Source: Heligmosomoides polygyrus polygyrus
Lineage: Eukaryota > Nematoda > Chromadorea > Rhabditida > Heligmosomidae
NCBI GenBank assembly: GCA_947396885.1
Contig: OX377204.1
Span: 7,626,001 to 7,690,000 of the forward strand
Direction of reading: 5' to 3'
Length of the DNA stretch: 64,000 nt
In this document: piece by piece, positions 12,031 through 23,522 of the stretch
How the letters are laid out: every line of letters begins with the position of its first letter
Numbering within the stretch: the stretch's first letter is position 1
The notes under the pieces: model-generated
What the model was told of the DNA's origin: nothing
What the model saw: only the letters and a program-made list of their open reading frames with translations
The model's database searches: none
Translations under genes and position numbers: made by a program

Positions 12031-13770
12031 ATATAGTAAAACCAGTTATAGTTAACCCGCTAGGTCGCTGAACGACTGGTCTTTGGATAAACGGAGTGAG
12101 GTGCTAGACAACAGCATGGCGCGATCTCTTCTAGCAGCATGTTCAAAGACGGTGCTTTTATTTTAAACTAAAATTTGTTTGCTTGAAGAGATTACTTCAT
12201 CCCAGCACATCTACTACTTGGATTAAAGTGAATGCTCTCAGATCTGGTAGCAATCAAGTCTCGAAGATTGCCACTACTCTGGTATCTTAACTCCACGAGA
12301 GCGGTTGTCATAGCCGGGTTCCGAAGTTCCAGCACTGACTTATGATTCCAAAAGGTATGAGGATGCCGTGGTTATCTGACACATAGGGATTACAGTTCTT
12401 CGTAACGACGGCTTGTGCTATTAGCAACCGCTTGGACTGCAAACTTTTATTGTTGTTCTCTTTTTTTCATTTTCTAGGCTCCTTCCATCGCGGTGAATAT
12501 GGTACGCGTTTTTTTATAAACTTGCCCTTTCTCAACTTCTAAATTTCCTCGCAGTTGAGTACATACTTTATAACCCACTCATTCATTTGTATAAAATAAA
12601 GAAACAACTAAATGCGCATTCGTGTATTCGTATCGAACCCGTTTCTCCGAACGAAGAAATGACGAAGCGATTCTGCAACCGCATCAGTTAAACAGAACCA
12701 AAGCAGATTTACGGGGTTATCCACTTTCTGCACCCTAAGGAGTATTTAAGGCCTCGTTTACGCATGCGTGCTATGACGTCAAGGCCAATACATAGGGTCC
12801 AGAACCACTTTACGAGAGAATCTCTGCGAGGCGCTCGAGGCCAATCCCTCAATGGTGTCGTCGATAAGCCACACAGCAACTCATTCTCGTGGAGCCGTAG
12901 GGGTTCAATGCGCGATCAGGGCCGTCATCGTCCTCCTCGCAACTCGCTGCATCCGGTTTTCCACGGTGCACGTCATCGGCCGAGGAAATCCGCTTCCAGT
13001 ACTATCAGCGACATGCAGATTGCCAAAAACACTCCCCATGCTGTCTGTTTGTCTGACTCATGACCCGCTCACCCCCAGTGTAGGTGGTGTGGTCTGCTAG
13101 GAGACATTCGGCTTCTAGTTATTCGCTTTGTGTTGGTTCTGAAGTTGTTGTTCGCAATTGTGACGCAGTTCTGCCTTCTAGGTTGCTCCTAATAAAATGC
13201 CTTTTTCATTGATCTTACAGATTTTCGTCGTTTCTCATCGGAAAAAAAGCAGATACGCTGCCTAATCCCAGATTGGTTTGCCCTTACATTTTCATTCGCA
13301 TCAAACAAGAAGTCAATACCTCCAAAATCCGCTATATCTGCGGCATTGGTGCTCACTAGTGATGCTTTCAAGAGTTAAAAATGAGTTGACTTTTCAGTGA
13401 GAGAGTGTTAAGTCTAGTGTGCTAGTGATGATTCATAACCCTCCACCTAGGAGACCAGCTATGTAGTTCCAATTCCTTAGATAGTATTATTTGATCCCGA
13501 GGTGTTCTCGTGCAAAATGAATTTTCCTTTCACTAAAAATAATGGCCGTACGTGGAAGAAGCATCTCGATAGTGGAATGAAAGTCCTTCAACACCATCAT
13601 CCTTTCATTCTACTTCCCTACGCCTATATTGCTTTGCAATTTATCGAATTTGCCTGTCGAGTCCCGCATCCGCTGCGGTATTCTGTTCGATTTCCTACCT
13701 CATCTCAAACCGATTCAGGTGTGTATAAAATAAAGACTATATACCAAAAATATTTTAGTTCTATCTGGTA
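12031..13770. other. unassigned intergenic tract
   Basis: No gene is recognised. The longest frame (12764-13063, +) has no splice-supported neighbours, no recognisable motif and low-complexity composition. Confidence 0.4.
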
Positions 13771-13774
13771 TCGA

Positions 13775-13990
13775 GGTAGATGTGGATGTTGCGTTCGATC
13801 AAACGGCGCCGGTGGTGTAAAGGCGTAGAGCATTCCCGCCCGGTCAGAGGAAGGTGCGGGTTCGAGTCACGCATGGCGCTAGAAGTTTTGGTCGCAACAA
13901 AACATCGTTGTGACCGCTTACAACCTCGATACCAGCCACTTGAGGCTTAATGAAACTGATTTGAATCGTTTCTATCAAGACCATCAGTTT
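13775..13990 (+). mobile_element. SINE family 1 copy (tRNA-like core)
   Basis: The core 13806-13879 resembles a tRNA: a GCGCCGG 5' strand, D-arm-like TGGTGTAAAGGCGTAGAG, B-box-like GGTTCGAGTC and a GGCGC 3' strand. It has no conventional anticodon stem. TTGCGTTCGATCAAAC precedes it and GTTTTGGTCGCAAC follows, so the core is clasped by a flanking inverted repeat. The tail contains TACCAGCCACTTGAGGCTTA and GAAACTGATTTGAATCG. A second unit follows in tandem about 280 bp on. Confidence 0.75.
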
Positions 13991-14190
13991 AACTGGTCCA
14001 ATGCTGATCAGCGGCCAGCTCATCCCGGATACGGGTGGGTGCTCATCGGTCCCACGAGGTGTTGATGTTGCGTTCGTTCAAACTGCGCCGGTGGTGTAAT
14101 GGCGTAGAGCATTCCCGCCCGGTCAGAGGGACGTGCGGATTCGAGTCCCGCCTGGCGCTAGAAGTTTTGATTGCAACAAAACATCGTGAA
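13991..14190 (+). mobile_element. SINE family 1, tandem second unit
   Basis: The 5' domain (GCTGATCAGCGGCCAGCTC, CCGGATACGGGTGGGTGCT) leads to GATGTTGCGTTCGTTCAAAC and a tRNA-like core at 14085-14158 whose 3' strand is CTGGCGC. It is truncated soon after GTTTTGATTGCAACAAAACA, at the edge of the Penelope-like relic. Confidence 0.75.
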
Positions 14191-14215
14191 CGTTGTTAGT
14201 CAGTTGTTTTTTTTT

Positions 14216-15110
14216 GGTGCCAATACGAGGTTTTTAGGTGAGTCTTTATTTAGCAAGGCCGACATCTCGACTTTTCGTCGTCTTCAGGGACCTCAATGTG
14301 GTGCATTAGTCTTATTCGCGCTCTACTCCATCAAAGTGCTTAGCTACACTAGCATTTCGGACCTACTCTACGAGCACAAAAGGAGGGGCCAAGTGAGAGG
14401 AACGAACTCACCAATTGGATCCGCCGCAAGGGCTGATGTTCGCCCACGTCAGCTAGCCAGTAGGGACTAATGGGGCGTAGTATACGTACACCACTATCGC
14501 CGACCGATCCTTCTGCGGTCCGTCTACAATGAGGCACAAACGGCAGGAAAGCCACTCGTAACAGACAGACGCTCATTTCGGCTGTTCATTACTGGATTTC
14601 TTGTAAAAATCCAGAATGCCTGACCAAAATGGTACATTTCACCTCGAAGTCGATGTCGTTATGCGCATCAATCCTATGCTTTCCAAGGGGGCTGGTTAGC
14701 AAGCCTTGTCGCTTACCAAATAGATGTTTACGCACACTGCAAGAGCCCTTCCCGTTTCTCCGACGCAACCAAGCACTCGACCTGGTAAATTGCTCCAGCC
14801 TTTGAGCAATCGCCTAAACTACCACTTGGGCAAATGATGCAGTTTTCGCCAAGACACTGCTGATCATACATAGAGCGTGTTCCGAACTAACTGCTGCCTA
14901 ATGTTGTCGTTAGGAATGTTCACTAAGATGACGTCGTCCTGTAGTTGTTTCCTTACAATAGCTTTTGAAGTTCAGCAGTGATGATTCTATCGGAGATGAA
15001 GGGTAGGACGAGAGGCATCTTGTCTGTGGGTTTATGAGGGTTAACATGAGATCTCCTATGACGACTTGAAACCGTATAGCCGTTCGAAATGAAGAAGAGA
15101 TAAGTTGGAG
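14216..15110 (-). pseudogene. Penelope-like retroelement relic with GIY-YIG endonuclease remains
   Basis: The - strand, read across frame changes, gives MPLVLPFISDRI, then ENCIICPSGSLGDCSKAGAIYQVEC (given here in two parts: ENCIICPSGSLGDC at about 14855-14815 and SKAGAIYQVEC just after), then GCVGETGRALAVC (about 14775-14740) and RKHLFGKRQGLLTSPLGKHR (about 14740-14680). The order, a Cys-containing linker with NCIICP followed by CVGETGR and KHL, matches the C-terminal GIY-YIG nuclease domain of Penelope-like elements. At least two frameshifts are present. The reverse transcriptase is not recognisable. A hammerhead-like fold lies at the downstream end. Confidence 0.7.
14255..14292 (-). ncRNA. 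decayed hammerhead-ribozyme-like motif at the Penelope-like end
   Basis: On the - strand the order is CTGAAGA, a CGAC/GTCG stem closed by GAAAA, then AGATGTC. This resembles a hammerhead core (CTGATGA, stem II, GAAAC, GTC) with two or three changes, next to a Penelope-like coding relic. Penelope-like elements are known to carry hammerhead motifs in their terminal repeats. The changed core makes activity unlikely. Confidence 0.35.
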
Positions 15111-16190
15111 CTCACAGAGTGAACGCTTTCCAAGTCGAAATGAGCTTCTTACAGGATAAATTAAATACTCTCAAAGATGGTTGAATAACTTTTATTAAAG
15201 AAAAATTGGAATAACCTTCGAATTTTGTTTCGAAACGCAACAAGGTAGTACTCATTTAGTGCATAGAAGCGGGGTCACACTATGCGCTCGAAAAGGGCCG
15301 TGATTTTTATTCGATTGGTAGTGTAAATGCCGCTTATGTAGAACACCAAAGCAAGGTTATGCGTATTCTTTACAGCTGTTTTTGCAGAAACGTCTACAGA
15401 TGTGAAAGCTTATGCAAGCAGAAATCTTGCTATCAATCGAATAAAATTGGCGACGTCTTGGACGAAGGCGTGGCGCAATCTCTCCTTTTGACACTAAAAA
15501 CAGTCACGTTCTTGTGCTTTAAAACATTTTTTAAACCATTGTTTTTTCAGAGCTAAGAATTTATACAATTTCAAGCAGTGTGTTCGCCTATTGGGTAGGT
15601 GAATTCAAACTTCAAAGAATTTCAAAAGTTGCACTTAATTTTCATTCTATAAAAAAAATATTCTAACCATTTTGGATACTCTAGTGTTTATTGTGTGAAA
15701 ACTTGTCTTGATTTAGAAAACGTTCACCTTGATTTCAGAACGACCATGCTTGTTGAGAAGGGTATTTAATTTGACGTGAAAATGGTTATTTAGAAATCAA
15801 ATCAATGAGGCAAAAAGAACCTAGCGAAGGCAAGAATAATAAGAAACAATAGCAAAACAACAAGCTCAACCAAGCGATTTGAAGGCGGTAGAAAATGTTT
15901 AATAGACGCTCTTTTAATAGTGTTTCTGTGAAAAGATCAGGAATTCGGTGCCAGCTCCACAAGTGAAAAACGGAAATCTCTACCTATTCTTCGGACTAGG
16001 AAGCTAGATCCTCAACTGCCTATCCCTTTTTCTAAACCAAGGGAATGAAGAGAGTTTCTGAACGGAAAAGCAAATCAAGCCACTTGTTATTTAATAAGCT
16101 GTAGTTAAATCTTCTTTCTCTACGACATGGGATCAAGGTGGCCTCCGGAGCGTACCTTTGAGACACAAGCCCTGCCCGCTGAACATTGGG
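15111..16190. other. unassigned intergenic tract
   Basis: AT-rich sequence with no recognisable gene, RNA or transposon. Confidence 0.4.
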
Positions 16191-16705
16191 CCCAAACTTC
16201 GGATAATTGGATGATTTGGATGACACTAGTTTTGCGGACCCCCGGATTTTTGGATGATTTGGCTCGGAATACTCGAATCGGAAAGCCGATAATGATTCAT
16301 TTGATATGTTGTTACAGGATGTTTTGTTACGATCAAAACTCTTGCGCCAGGCGGGACTCGAACCCGCATCTTTTGCTTTCCGGGCAGCGATGTTCGCCTT
16401 ACACCACCGGCGCTGTTTGACCGCACGTAACATCCGCGATATCCTCGAGGTCCGTCAGCACCCACCCGTGATACGGGGATGGGCCGGCCGCTGATATCAG
16501 CATGGAACCGGTTAAGCTGAGGACCCATTCATTCATAAGCTGAGGATTCATTTGATATATTGGACCGCCAAAATCATCGGAGAATTGTAACTTCAGGACC
16601 CGATTTTTGGGACGATTCGAATAGCGGCGTTTCGCAGATTTTTCAATGATTCGGATCGTGATTTCCGAGTCGCATGTCCGAAAATGAATCATTCGGATGT
16701 GATGT
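16190..16705. repeat. GATGATTCGGAT-style degenerate repeat, split by a SINE
   Basis: Short degenerate units of the type GGATGATTTGGAT and AATGATTCGGATC lie on both sides of the SINE at 16308-16544. The SINE duplicated 14 bp of this repeat, so the repeat is older than the insertion. Confidence 0.45.
16308..16544 (-). mobile_element. SINE family 1 copy with perfect 14-bp TSD
   Basis: The target-site duplication GATTCATTTGATAT is present at 16294-16307 and 16545-16558. The tRNA-like core (16344-16413, - strand) keeps perfect GCGCCGG and GGTTCGAGTC blocks. The 5' domain with GGCCGGCCCATCCCC lies at 16450-16500. This copy defines the full element at about 237 bp and shows it moves by LINE-type retrotransposition. 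Confidence 0.85.
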
Positions 16706-16714
16706 GTACTGCCA

Positions 16715-17277
16715 ACCATGGCTCAAACTAACGGCGACTCTATGGTTGTACAAATCACAGCAGTAGGACCCTGCTGTGACTGCCTGACCAGGATGCAAAA
16801 AGCTGTAATGGGTTACGTCCTTACAACACGCCAAAAAGTAAGCATAAACTTTTTTAGGGTGAAGGTGGGGTTTAGGAAAGGGTGTTGGAGGAGCATCCTT
16901 ATCTGCCCGGACAAATCGCCATTCCTGTTATTGTAAAGGACCCATTTTTTATCAACCGTTATTATACGGCTTACAAAGGGTTCATTTTTCAAACGAGCTA
17001 ACCGGTTGGAGCAAGTGTCGAAGCGTGTCCGACGCCGCTCATCGGTCAACTCATGAGGCACCTACTTCGTCGTACTCTTCAGCTTGCCGATTCTCGCCAA
17101 ATGTTTTGTAGCCGCACTGTCATGTACTCTGCTAACGTATGTGCATTCGTCTCCGGATTTGCTTCGATGGCTCTCCCGAAAACCACACTGTCAAGCGACG
17201 ATCTGCGCCCGCGACCTGATTATTCTTCGAGATCGAAATCGCCAGAAACGAAATTTTCGAAGTAGGGCCTCACCACA
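16715..17277 (-). pseudogene. mariner transposon fragment
   Basis: The - strand reads, from 17277 down: [13 protein letters not shown] (DNA-binding region), [53 protein letters not shown] (about 16990-16935; VDKKWVLY corresponds to the DEKW block, with a Lys for the Glu) and, after a frame change, HPGQAVTAGSYCCDLYNH (about 16795-16745). Stops and frame changes separate the blocks. The part with the second and third catalytic Asp is absent. It ends directly against an RTE tail at 17278. Confidence 0.75.
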
Positions 17278-17660
17278 CGACTCAAGCAAGTGAGAGAAGG
17301 CCTCCGGAGTTCCGAGCTTCGCCGACGTTCGAAGATCAGAGACGCTGCCGCGTGGGCCAAGTTGTCGAAAATTAGGTGGGCCGGCCGCGTAATGCGCTTC
17401 GCAGACACCCGCTGGACGAGAGCCGTCACCGACTGGATTCCGCGGGATGTCAAGAGAACACCAGGAAGCCCACCAACGCGTTGGTCGGACTTCTTCGTGA
17501 AAGTCCTGAACGACCGATATGACGCTCTTCGTGTCCCTCGAGCGAGGAGGATCCATTGGAGCACTCTGGCACGCGACAGGGACGAATGGAGACGCTGCTG
17601 GCCCCCGCTCGAGCAAGTCGATGATCAACGGGATGACAGGTGGTACATCTGATACAGAGC
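17278..17660 (+). pseudogene. RTE-type LINE 3' end
   Basis: A continuous + frame contains [60 protein letters not shown] and [20 protein letters not shown], ending at a stop near 17653. This is the characteristic C-terminal tail of nematode RTE-clade LINE polyproteins. The 3' end continues GGGATGACAGGTGGTAC. The reverse transcriptase core is missing, as expected for a 5'-truncated copy. A second tail lies at 48838-49590 on the other strand. Confidence 0.85.
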
Positions 17661-18335
17661 TTCACTGTTCGTTCGCAAGGACAGTCCGTCCCAAAAGCAC
17701 TGCTAAGGTTAAGGCATGCTGCAGAATCTCTGCTGCAGAATGTCTCAATTTAAATTCGAAAAGCATGATGAATCAACAGTCGTGCCGGTTCATGCTTTTA
17801 AGGAGCCCCGGAAAAGGTCGGCTAGAAAAAATTAGAGCGGCATCCACAAATGTTTTTTGAAAGCGCAGAGAAAAACCTACCGAACGGTAGTAAATACTAA
17901 GGTTGTGTTACGTATACGGTTTTATGCAGTAACAAATATCTTCTAATACGATCACCTAATTGTGTAGCAGTATACACGGGTCTCCTCGTCCTTCAAGAAG
18001 CGACACGGACAGCTAGTGTCGTAAAGGTTCAACAAAGCACTGGATTCAGTATGTGTTGTCGAGAAATAGCGAGTTCAAGATGATTCACCCTTATTTGTTC
18101 AGTTCAACGTTGCTTTCCTGGTGGTGTTTAGCAAAAATGGCTCAGAAAAGAGGAGTTTTCTACTTTGCGCTCTTCTTGGTCTACATGTTTATTGGGGCTG
18201 CTTTAAAAACGGACGTTCTGAATGGAATGGGCTCACTTTCGAGACCGTTGATTTTTGGCTCCACGAAAAGTGCGTGAGGTTTCACTTAGGGGGGCGGGGC
18301 ACCAACGTCTCCGTTCATGCTGTGGTTGTGCTATT
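17661..18335. other. unassigned intergenic tract
   Basis: No gene or known repeat recognised. Confidence 0.4.
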
Positions 18336-18339
18336 GATT

Positions 18340-18860
18340 AACTTTGTCGATCGAATGAATGAACGAATAAATTCGAAGTCGAAAACTGTCGAGCGAATGA
18401 ACGAACGAATTTATTCACTCATCAATTTTTCCGAATGATCTTGAATCGAATAAGCTCCATTTTTCATTTATTCGAATTCTCGAATAGTCGAATACTTTGA
18501 CCGATCCGTGTTCTGTGCTTGAAGATTTAAAGTTTATTCGATATTCAAATATAATTAATTGATTTTCGCATAAAGCGGAAATGTTCGATTTTCGAGTAAT
18601 GTTCGAATATGACTCCCTTTCAGTGTTCGAATTCGAACGACATTTTTAAAATCTGGAAATTTAGAATAGTCGAATGTTTGAATAAACAAAGAAAAAAGTA
18701 ATAAACAAATGGAAAATAAACAAAATAATAAAATAATAATCTTAAAATAATATAAAACAATATAAAAATAAATAAATAAATAATAAGTATTCGAGTAAAT
18801 TGCTCGAATAATTCTTCGAATATACTCGTTCGAGCGCAAGTATAGTCTATCACGCGTCAG
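18340..18860. repeat. AT-rich TTCGAA/TATTCGA repeat tract
   Basis: Dense TTCGAA, TATTCGA and AATAAA/AAAATAAT units in both orientations, in the same style as 6530-6660. Hydrophobic Ile/Tyr/Phe-rich frames on the - strand are composition artefacts. Confidence 0.55.
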
Positions 18861-18869
18861 AGCGGCCAA

Positions 18870-19500
18870 GTTCGTTTTTTTTTTCGGAAGAAAAGCAAAG
18901 CGAAAGCCCATTCAACACGTTTCTGGACGTCCTGGTGTTTCTTGGCATCTCGACAAATCCGGTCCTCGTCTCTGAAATGTCAACGAAACACCAAAATTTC
19001 GGCGGCTCGATCGACGACGGCTCTGATGCTCTGCTCTCAGAATGACGGCAAGACCCTAAAGTCTGGTGCTCTTCCTTCAGTGGCGGGAATCGTCACTCCG
19101 AGCCTTGTTCTGTCCATTTTTTTGTTTCGCCACGCTAAATAGGGTATTCGCCCTATTTTGCTAGGCGTTTTTTGAAGGTTTCCGAAGTGATCTGGTAGCA
19201 CAGGAAGGACGGCAGCTCGTTGGTGACCGTTCTTCAACATCCTCTCCTAGTTTTCGACGCTTTTGAATGGTCCACATTGCTTTTGCCAGTTCCTGTGCTA
19301 CAGATCGTAGGTCGGTTTTCGTGTAGATTCGGTAACCTGGTCACAGATGGCCGGAGCTTTCGGAAAGATTCGGAAAGATTTGCTTCGTTGCGTATGAGTG
19401 GAGCATCAGAAACCCTTTTGCTTCTGATGAACATCACCTTCGTGAGATTCACCTTCCATACGCTCCACCAACTACAGCTGACATTCGATTGGGAAAGCAT
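18870..19500 (-). pseudogene. possible RTE-type LINE fragment, heavily decayed
   Basis: On the - strand VNLTKVMFIRSKRVSDAPLI (about 19460-19400) matches the NLTKTMFMRNGWVSDAPFS block of the RTE copy at 49500-49560. The adjoining sequence cannot be aligned with confidence. It ends about 250 bp before the PiT start codon. Confidence 0.45.
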
Positions 19501-19737
19501 TGTTTCATTAATCGAGCGGCCTTTGCTCTTCTAGAAAAATGCTAAATCTTTGTCCAAAAGCTAATTATTGCATCATTAATAAGCAGAATGCATGCAACGC
19601 TTTGAACGACAACTTGTACGCACTATATTTGCTGTTGCCCTTTCATCATTTTGCTTCCATTCTCAGGCGTATACTTTTCGCTTTCACAATCGTTTTGGAG
19701 GGCCAACTTGAGCTTATTTTAGTGAATTCCTTAACTC

Positions 19738-19747
19738 ACCGTTTCAG
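19738..19747 (+). promoter_or_regulatory. likely trans-splice (spliced-leader) or 5'UTR acceptor
   Basis: CACCGTTTCAG ends at 19747, immediately before the PiT start codon at 19748. TTTCAG is the nematode acceptor consensus. Zero spacing to the ATG is typical of spliced-leader addition, although an ordinary 5'UTR intron would look the same. Confidence 0.5.
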
Positions 19748-19807
19748 ATGGATACCCTAGCGACCATCACTTCCATTGCGACCGCAACAGTTGTTCCGTT
19801 CGACCGG
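19748..19807 (+). CDS. PiT exon 1 (residues 1-20)
   Basis: ATG directly after TTTCAG; Thr/Ala-rich N-terminus starting MDTLATIT. The donor CGG/GTCAGT leaves phase 0, which fits exon 2. There is no homology to prove it, so it rests on phase, splice sites and distance. Confidence 0.65.
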
Positions 19808-22800
19808 GTCAGTGATTTCAAACTATTTTTTACGGAGAGGTTATTTAGGGTCTTCAGTTTTCATAACAGTAAGGCCTATGGTATACTCCCGCTCTGCGAC
19901 GCGTCGCGGGAGCGACGGCGCGGCAACTGACAACCGCGACACCCACTGCGCCGTCCGCCACTGCAGTGAAGGCGCATCATTGACAGTTGCCTCGAGCGAC
20001 GCGGGAATATACCATAGGCCTAACGAGGTCGGGATTGGCTGATCTTGAACACAATAAAACCTATCGGAAAAAGAAGACAGCAGTGAGAATGAAGCACGAG
20101 CAGAAAGCAGTGCAGAGGTGAGAGTGAAAAGAACGGGATTCAAGGTTGAAGCATGTCCTGTATTATCGGTAGAACAAAAGCAAAGTTCTGTTCCACGTTG
20201 GCGTTTTCTATGAAAAATCGAGCTTTTTCTAACTTATCTGTTTACAGTGACAACCAGGGGCCGGATTCATCAACGACTTACGTAACTTTAACGGAGAATT
20301 GTAAGCGAAAAGCTCAGATAACGCGGCTTATCGCTCACCATATCGCTTGATAAGCCGCGTTATCTGAGCTTTTCGCTTACAATTCTCCGTTAAGTTACGT
20401 AAGTCGTTGATGAATCCGGTCTCAGGAGTGGGTGGAAATTCCGCTTCCGTGTTGGTTTTGTGGTTCAACTCGCCAAACTACATACCAGGGGTGCACACAA
20501 AATTCTGTGCGTTAAATTTTTTAACGGAATTTTTTGACGGAAAATTTTCGTTAAATTTCGTTAGAAATACAAAATAGATGCAAACGCTTATTTCAAGTGA
20601 AAAAATCAAGCAAATCGTATAGGTTTCTACTTCAAGAGTTCAACCGCTAAAGTTCAAGGAATGGAGTGCAACACTGCAATGTAACACAAACAATTCAAGA
20701 TCAACAAACGTAGAAAAATAAACAAGCCTTCAGTAACAAATTATCTATAGGGTGTGGAATAAGAACAGTTATGGAATTGTCATGAAAGATGATCACCGAC
20801 AAGGAATATTAAAATGTGCGATCAGGCAGAATTCGGAGTGCCCTCCCTCACTAGTTCTTTGCGAAACCGTTTTGTTTGACTGTTCTACGACCATATACAA
20901 TTTCGATGCGGGCACATGCCACTAAATACAAAAAGATCAAATAAAGATACAATTAAAAGCCAGTCAGTGGAATGTTTCCACGTTATTGGACGCACGATTT
21001 TCGGGTGCCCGGTGCGTGGGATCATCCATTTTTTCGCAACGTCGTGACCATGACACGGCATCGTGTCACATGCCCCACACTCTTGAATTGATGCGACACA
21101 TCGTTAATGTGTTAACGTTCAGGAAAAGTAACTTCCCAAATTGTTGTTATTAGCGCTTTTCTAAAATCGTTTAAATTACGTCCAGCGGCCTAAAAAAAAT
21201 ATTTTCACCGTCTCAGCTGTTCCAGGTGGCAGGCAAAGGTATTCTGGAATAAGCAGCGCCAGGTGAGGATAGGCATTCTTACAAGGAGGTTAGACCAGTA
21301 TAATTTTGTCAATTCGTTGATGTACTTGGGGGCTCGGCGAAGAAATTTCTAGCTCCAAAAGGCGTTAAAGGATAAGGATAAAGGACGGCGTTACTCAATC
21401 CTTTTTGGGATGCGCCACGCATTCTACTTCTATGAGATGCGGAGGCGATTTGAATGCGTGTTTGGCCTATACTTGCGGTGGCGAGCTGATGAACAAGTCA
21501 GCGCTTTATCCTTCCAGACAAGTCCGGATGGAAGGCTTGGTTGGCTGGGGCGGACAATCCGAACCAGGAACCTGGTATCGGGTGACAGCCGGCACCTCCT
21601 CCGACTGCGTTACCCACGCCTCAAAATGCGTTATTTCCAACAATGCAAAACAAATTCATGAAAACATCAAAATGTTCTTGCCAATTTCAATAGTTTTTCA
21701 GGAACAATTCTAATTGAGAGGGTGAGACCTGCAACAATTGTGAAGACTAAGGGTAAATGTGATAAAATCACTGAGTAGAAAGTCCCTTAAAAATTCCGTT
21801 AAGTCGTTAAGCCAGATTTTAACGAGAAATGCCGTTAATTCGTTGAATTCGTTAAATCGTTAACCGTTAAATGTGCACCCCTGATACGTACTACGTAGCA
21901 GACGAGCATTCTGCACATGCTATATATGAAACGCGTCAGAATAGTGTTGCTTCTTCAAGGTTTGAAATTGGTTTAGATTTCTTCCATAACTAAAGGAGAA
22001 TCACTCAAAACAATGTGTGCATTTTTCGCACTTTGTTTGACTTCTATGCCACGGCTCTAGCGAAGTGAATTAATTGTTAAATAAATGTAATCCAAATAGT
22101 GCTTGATGAGAAAGGAGCTGGGACGATTACATGCTGTCCTGATTGAAGAAAAGTTACTACCGTTGTAGACAAAAACAAAGCTGCAAACGTAGCTCCTCAA
22201 CACATTTGCATGCATCTTGCATTCTGAACGAAAATTGCTTTCTGTTGTTTTTCCTTCTGTCTTTTCTTTCAGACCACTTTAAACCGTTTCGTTCTGTATT
22301 TCGTCTTTGGGCGCGTGTAGCGCAGTCGGAGGAGGCGCGACTGTCGCGTGCACCCGATACAAGGTTCCTGGTTCGGATTTCCCAACCTTCCATCCCTCCC
22401 GAGGTCGGTGAATTGGTGCCGCACTTGTCTGGGAAGGATAAAGCGCTGACTTGTTCATCGGCTGGCCACCGCAAGTCATTGTATGGCCAAATACGCATTC
22501 ATGTCGCTTTTACGACATACCTTAGAAGTAGAATGCGCTGGCGCATCCCAAAAGGGATTGAGTAACGCCGTCCTTTATCCTTTATCCTTTATCCTTTATT
22601 TCGTCTTCAGCTTTCTCCAACAATATAAATGCCCAGCATTCCTAATTATCACCCTTTTAAAGGTACTTATCACTAGAATCGTAGACGCTCCTTGGCCCTT
22701 CATAACGCTTCGAACAAAACCCAACAGAAAGTGGCCAATTTTGAAATTAAATGCATTTGCATTTGCCTTTGGAAAATGTAAAAACAAGGATTTTTTCAGT

Positions 22801-23448
22801 CAGCTGTGTTATGGGTGCTAATAGTCGGAATTATTCTCGCGTTCCTGCTTGGCGCCGGTCTTGGAGCAAACGATGTGTCGAACACGTTCGGAACGTCAGT
22901 GGGAAGCGGTGTAGTCACTATTACGCAGGTACGCAGGTTTACATCACATTTTTTCAAATCTCCATGTGAGTCGAACTCAGCGGTCGTCTTGGTGCCTGTA
23001 GTGTAGTGGAAGGAGGCGCTGTACGCTTAATGAATGAGCTGAGTTCGATTCCGCGATCAAGCAAATCCACGGCGTCCTATTATATCCATCGAAGCAGCCG
23101 TCAGAGCGGCCTCTCGGTCGCACTGACGGCTGGTAGAAAAAGTCGAAAAAATGAACGACATCTACAAAAAATCGATAATTTGATCAATATCGATTGACGA
23201 TACTCGGTAATTCAAAACGAACATAGATTCGTGTTCAGCAACCTCGATTACCCGCAAGGCTGAAGTTTCCGACCGTTTGAACGCCATCCACAGAAACTCG
23301 ATAATTTGATCAATATCGATTGATGGCGATCGATAGTTCAAAAACGAACTCGAGATTCGTGTTCAGCGACCTGAAATTTCGGGCCACTGATGATCGACAT
23401 CAATCGTCGGGTATCTCCAATACGGCCTTCCTCCTCCAGTTGTGACGG

Positions 23449-23522
<74 letters not shown>

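Noticed and set aside
12764..13100. Arg/His-rich 99-residue frame
   Set aside because: No homology or context I can name; probably chance in a GC-richer patch.
13806..13879. Functional tRNA gene
   Set aside because: Acceptor, D and T arms are visible but no proper anticodon stem; the sequence repeats six times with SINE flanks and TSDs.
18555..18911. Hydrophobic, membrane-protein-like - frames
   Set aside because: Caused by AT-rich TTCGAA/AATAAA repeats.
22157..22565. 140-residue and 113-residue proteins around 22143-22565
   Set aside because: They run through SINE family 2 (same translated phrases at 36374 and 9395) and share no other homology.
22975..23065. tRNA-like sequence (TAGTGTAGTGGAAGG and AGTTCGATTCC)
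   Set aside because: Box-like words are present but the acceptor stem does not pair; not enough for a tRNA or for a third SINE family.
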